Shown here: positions 60,208 through 64,000 of the stretch, in pieces | Numbering within the stretch: position 1 is the stretch's first letter | Layout of the letters: every line of letters begins with the position of its first letter | Assembly: GCF_012489685.1 (NCBI RefSeq) | Contig: NC_080044.1 | Coordinates: 80,152,732 to 80,216,731, forward strand | DNA from: Lotus japonicus | Taxonomy: Eukaryota; Streptophyta; Magnoliopsida; Fabales; Fabaceae | DNA: 64,000 nucleotides | Direction of reading: 5' to 3' | The notes under the pieces: model-generated | Told to the model about the DNA's origin: nothing | The model's input: only the letters and a program-made list of their open reading frames with translations | Database searches by the model: none | Program-made: the position numbers and the translations under genes

Positions 60208-61788
60208 TCATTGACCGTACGATTCACCTTTGTTTGTTATCTTTTCAAGCACAGTCGCGAGATCCCTAGTGTGCACATTCACCTTCAGCCCATACTTCAT
60301 GAATAGCGTCAGCGACATCTTCTGCTCCACGCGATGCCCCAGCGCCACCGTGAGGCGGTGGCGAAGCAACACCGCCGCCGCGATGGACTTCATCTGCAGG
60401 TAGGCCAGGTCCTTCCCCAAGCAGATCCTGGGGCCCGCGTTGAACGAAACAAACTTGTAATTGTCCTGCATCTGAATCTTGTCCCCTTCGGCAGAGAGCC
60501 ACCGCTCGGGCCTGAACTCCAGGCAGTCCTCGCCCCAAATGAACTTCATCCTCCCGACGGAGTAAATCGAGTATGTCACCGCTGATCCTGCCGGCACGAA
60601 TTCCCCGCTCGGCAAAACGTCGTCGTTCACCGCGTGCTTGGAGTCTTCCGGCACGGAGGGGTAGAGTCGCAGTGTCTCTGACAGTGCAGCTTTGAGGTAC
60701 ACCAACCGGTCAACCTCCTCAAAAGCGAGTGGCTCCTCGGTCCATTTTGACACGTCAGTGCCACGTGTCTCAATCAGAACGGTGCAGAGCTCGATGAGGA
60801 TTTCCTCCTCCACCCTGGGGTTCTTGATGCAAAGCCAGAAGAACCAACTGAGCGCCACTGATGACGTGTCCCTCCCAGCGAGGATGAAGTTAAGGGCCAC
60901 GTGTTGGAGGAACTCGTCTGAGTAGGAATCTTTTTTCTTCATGAATCGTGAAAGGAGATCATCGTGGAGGGCCCCACCACTCTTGTTAATCAATTCGAGT
61001 TTCCGTTTCTGGATGATGTCAGAGAGATACTGGTCGATTTGCTTTAAGCTCCGATTAAGGCTCGACTCCATTCCCAAGCCGAGCCACTTCTTCAGCTTCC
61101 AGACGATCTCTGGCAGAATAAACCGTTGCAACGTGGCTTCGGTGGCGTTGTCGAAAGAGAGAGCGAAACCATTCTCCGGGAGATCTGCGGCGAGCGTCTC
61201 TGGGTCCTGACCGAAAGCCAAGCCGCAAATGTTGTCGAAGGTGAGGCGGAGCAAGAGGTCTTGGAGATCCACAACGGTTTTCCGCTCCTGTGCTGCGGCT
61301 AAGATGGGGCAGAACCGGTGCTTGATGGCGCGGTTCACCCACCGCGCCATGGCTTGCCGAAGGGTGCGCGTGGTGAATTCCAGCGCTGCGGTCTTGCGCT
61401 GGAATAGCCACGTGTCACCGTCTGAGTTGAAGATACCATCTCCAAGCAAGTCATGGAAAACTGCTTGCCATGTGGGGCCCTTGGGGTAGTTATCAAATCG
61501 GAGCTTGAGGATGTGCTCGAGGTTCTTGGGGTCGCACGTGACGGTCACGAGACCCTGTTTCCTTGCCACGAAGGGGATGGCGGAGATGCAGGTCTGGTAC
61601 GTGCCGCCGCACGCACGTAGATTTTCTGCGATCCAGTCGTGCATGCGGTTGGCGTGCTGGATTAGACCCGGAAGGCTACCCAATAGAGGCCATACACGTG
61701 GACCTCTAAGTGGTCGAGTCATCAAGGAGAACCATATTAAATAGGCTGCAATTGTTGATAGGATCATTAAAGCTGTTGATGCATCCAT
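60208..61788 (-). CDS. CYP86A: Cytochrome P450 CYP86A, fatty-acid omega-hydroxylase
   Basis: Single exon of 526 aa. The N-terminal membrane anchor is [20 protein letters not shown], followed by the proline/glycine hinge [17 protein letters not shown]. The I-helix is AGRDTSS, the K-helix ExxR is ETLR, FRPERW follows, and the haem loop is [11 protein letters not shown] with C456. All P450 signature residues are intact. The MDAST start, the SLPGLI-HA-RMHDWI phrase and length are typical of CYP86A. Known members hydroxylate long-chain fatty acids at the omega carbon in the ER for cutin and suberin monomers. The coding region is strongly GC-rich relative to its AT-rich flanks. The start was placed at 61,788 because the in-frame codons upstream have no ATG. 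Confidence 0.96.
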   Translation of the reverse strand: MDASTALMILSTIAAYLIWFSLMTRPLRGPRVWPLLGSLPGLIQHANRMHDWIAENLRACGGTYQTCISAIPFVARKQGLVTVTCDPKNLEHILKLRFDNYPKGPTWQAVFHDLLGDGIFNSDGDTWLFQRKTAALEFTTRTLRQAMARWVNRAIKHRFCPILAAAQERKTVVDLQDLLLRLTFDNICGLAFGQDPETLAADLPENGFALSFDNATEATLQRFILPEIVWKLKKWLGLGMESSLNRSLKQIDQYLSDIIQKRKLELINKSGGALHDDLLSRFMKKKDSYSDEFLQHVALNFILAGRDTSSVALSWFFWLCIKNPRVEEEILIELCTVLIETRGTDVSKWTEEPLAFEEVDRLVYLKAALSETLRLYPSVPEDSKHAVNDDVLPSGEFVPAGSAVTYSIYSVGRMKFIWGEDCLEFRPERWLSAEGDKIQMQDNYKFVSFNAGPRICLGKDLAYLQMKSIAAAVLLRHRLTVALGHRVEQKMSLTLFMKYGLKVNVHTRDLATVLEKITNKGESYGQ

Positions 61789-61865
61789 GTGCGCCTTGCC
61801 TTGCACTCTTGCTCCTTCTCACACCGGAAAACTCCAATTCTCACCGGAGATGCTACTTGATTTGC

Positions 61866-61868
<3 letters not shown>

Positions 61869-61909
<41 letters not shown>
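61869..61909. repeat. (TA)n microsatellite upstream of CYP86A
   Basis: About 20 TA dinucleotides lie some 80 bases upstream of the P450 start codon, either in its leader or in a leader intron. A donor-like ACAGTATGTAAATT on the minus strand at about 62,085 would allow such an intron. Confidence 0.9.
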
Positions 61910-61912
<3 letters not shown>

Positions 61913-64000
61913 TGTTCTGTTAGCAAGAAAAATAAAATGTTTAATTAATAAATTAAACCATGAGAAAATTAATAATGAATTGAAGAATGTGTGTGTGTAT
62001 TGAAATGGCGAGAGAAGAAGAAGCAATAATGTGAGAGAGAGAATTGAAGGGAAGAGAAGCAGATGAGAGAGATAGAGTAATTTACATACTGTGAGTGAGA
62101 GAGGAGTCTCGACGAGCTGAGGAGGTCTTGAGGGGAAAGGGAAGGGAGAGAAAAAGTGATTTTATAGAAGGAAAGGAAAGGAAGAAGAAGAATGGTGGTG
62201 ATGAAGCAGAAAGAGTGACAATTAATTAATAAGAAAGACTTAGAGAGAGAGAGGTGGTGGTGTGGTGTGGTGATGCGCGTCTCAACGACTTGAGCTCCAT
62301 TTTCTTCCTTGGTACGTAATTATACTAGCTTTACAAGTCCAGCTTAGGAGCACACCCTCATCAATGCCCGCAGAGGTAGTTGAGTGTATTATGGCAAATT
62401 CAAAACACATTCACTTTCCTAATGTAGAACTCTAGCTGTCAGGAATTATTTATAACAATATAATACTCTTTTCTTGTTGTATATTTCAAGTTTTTCAAAA
62501 AAATAATAATATACTAACAAATTAGTAATTATAAACTTTTTTCGTTTTACTTTCTATATGGTCCAATATTCAATCTCATAATATAATAACTATTATAGTT
62601 GTGCATTAAATTTTTCCATTAGAGTGGTATTTTTCTACTATATATAGATTCATTTCTCGATTTCAATTTTTCATCTATCTCACACTGGTCCTAATCCTAT
62701 AATTGACATGTATCTACCATTTAATATGCATGATGGACTCAAGTACTTGAAGTATAAAACTAAAAACTTGCAACATCATATATTCTCTAATTTTCACCTC
62801 TAAATTAAAGTTTGTGGTTCTTATTAAATTTACATTCCACATGAACTCTTTCACTTGTAAAGCTTGTGTTTTTAATACATGTCCCTGTATCTTTAACTTC
62901 TTATTTATTTCTTATACTCTCTAATTAAGGAAAATGCATGATATAAAAGAAAATTAATATTTCAAATGTAAATATATTCATCATTCTACTCTTTCTCACA
63001 TCATCCTCTCCTACCACCAACCAAATTAACAAGGTTAACTATAGCATCTCCACTCTAATTCTCTCTACCCTATTTATGTCTCACTATTCCATCCTCTACC
63101 AAATCAACCCTTGGATAATGATGTTTAAATCAAATTGTACATCAATTAATGAGTTTTTAAACTATATACATAATCATAATCAACAAAACATTTAGAATAG
63201 ATGAAGTGACATTCAGCCTCAAACAACAATATGAGCATGTTTGATTACAGTTTCTGTTGAATTTAAAAACTATTTTCATAAATAATTTTATTTTTATTTT
63301 TTAAAATAGAAAAAAAAAATGAATTGACGAGCACATGTTTTTCAAAGCTAAAGAAACAGTGATTTAAAAATTAAAAACAAAAACAAAAACATGTGTCAGA
63401 TGTTTTGGTTTTTTAAGTTAAAAACTGAAAAAATAAGAACTATTTTTAAAAATTGTTCATGTCATATGAGTTTTTTTTTTTCACTTATTAAAATCTGATT
63501 CATGTAATGTAATCAAATGGACCCGTATAATAAACAGAAATGATGGGCAGCCATTTATGGACATACTATGTTCATTTTGGACTCTGCTAACATTCGCAGC
63601 AGTTTTCTAAAATGTGTGCCAATAAAAAAGTGAATTTGCCCATATCTTACTCTATGATTCTGCCATTAATAACAACAACGCTCACCGATAAAATGGTTAT
63701 CCATGGCTTGATGATATTCAACGCTGGATGTATGCTTAATTATTGTGAATGAAAAATCCTCCAATTGAATGAATGAATGATGATGTAGCGCTTATAGTAA
63801 ATAGTAATGCAATGCTGCACAGCACCGAAAGTGATATTGATGAGAGTGAGAGAGACATATGTCTCTGGAACGGGTCGTTGTTGGAGCTATTTTAAAGTTA
63901 GGTGGGGATTATACTTAAACACCCAAACACACACAGCCGCATAATCAGTTATGCAAAATAATACTATTATCTTTATTTTTAGTTAAATATTTAATTCAAA
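61910..64000. other. CYP86A leader/promoter and AT-rich spacer
   Basis: The stretch 61,980-62,260 is strongly GA-rich on the plus strand (CT-rich on the transcript strand), as in plant leaders and core promoters. Beyond about 62,300 the sequence is AT-rich with no supported gene. Confidence 0.4.

Noticed and set aside
60692..61744. Several open frames on the plus strand across the P450 gene
   Set aside because: They are shadows of the GC-rich CYP86A coding region on the minus strand.
61789..61806. N-terminal extension of the P450 by six codons
   Set aside because: The upstream frame has no ATG. The family's usual start is at MDAST, which is the ATG at 61,788.

Overview
This window looks like nuclear DNA of a eudicot plant, and a legume is my best guess. 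The support is short plant-type GT-AG introns, AT-rich spacers, plant gene families and plant-type transposons. No single diagnostic sequence proves the family. All exon models below were built by reading splice sites by eye and checking that the reading phase stays consistent.

The left part (1-11,900) has the end of an LTR retroelement and a small coiled-coil gene with a textbook U12-type (minor spliceosome) intron. It also holds a LINE reverse-transcriptase remnant and two non-autonomous DNA transposons. One of these is a 1.3-kb Mutator-like element with a 9-bp target duplication that carries a piece of LINE.

The next section (11,900-21,800) has two intact genes in opposite orientations. 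One is a GL3/EGL3-type bHLH regulator (8 coding exons, 623 aa). The other is the complete GMP synthase gene (6 exons, 534 aa).

The segment 22,000-34,500 is repeat territory. It starts with LINE ORF1 and Ty1/copia remnants. A nested structure follows: a ~4.29-kb segment, itself holding a Mutator-like element and an array of ~690-bp monomers, is present twice in tandem. A ~500-bp CTT/CCT tract ends the block.

The right half has five more intact genes. They are a plastid MurE-like ligase (5 exons, 747 aa, key MurE motifs altered), a PIP1 aquaporin (4 exons, 287 aa), a TIC32-like short-chain dehydrogenase (8 exons, 315 aa), a YODA/MAPKKK4-type kinase on the minus strand (12 coding exons, 884 aa), and a single-exon CYP86A fatty-acid omega-hydroxylase on the minus strand (526 aa). 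A 1.85-kb Mutator-like element with ~270-bp inverted repeats lies between MurE and the aquaporin. The genes are functionally unrelated neighbours, as usual in plants.

The observations most worth following are the MurE motif losses, the nested tandem duplication with a microhomology junction and recurrent gene-start-like blocks, the U12 intron, and the GA/CT microsatellite that abuts a splice donor in the YODA-like gene.
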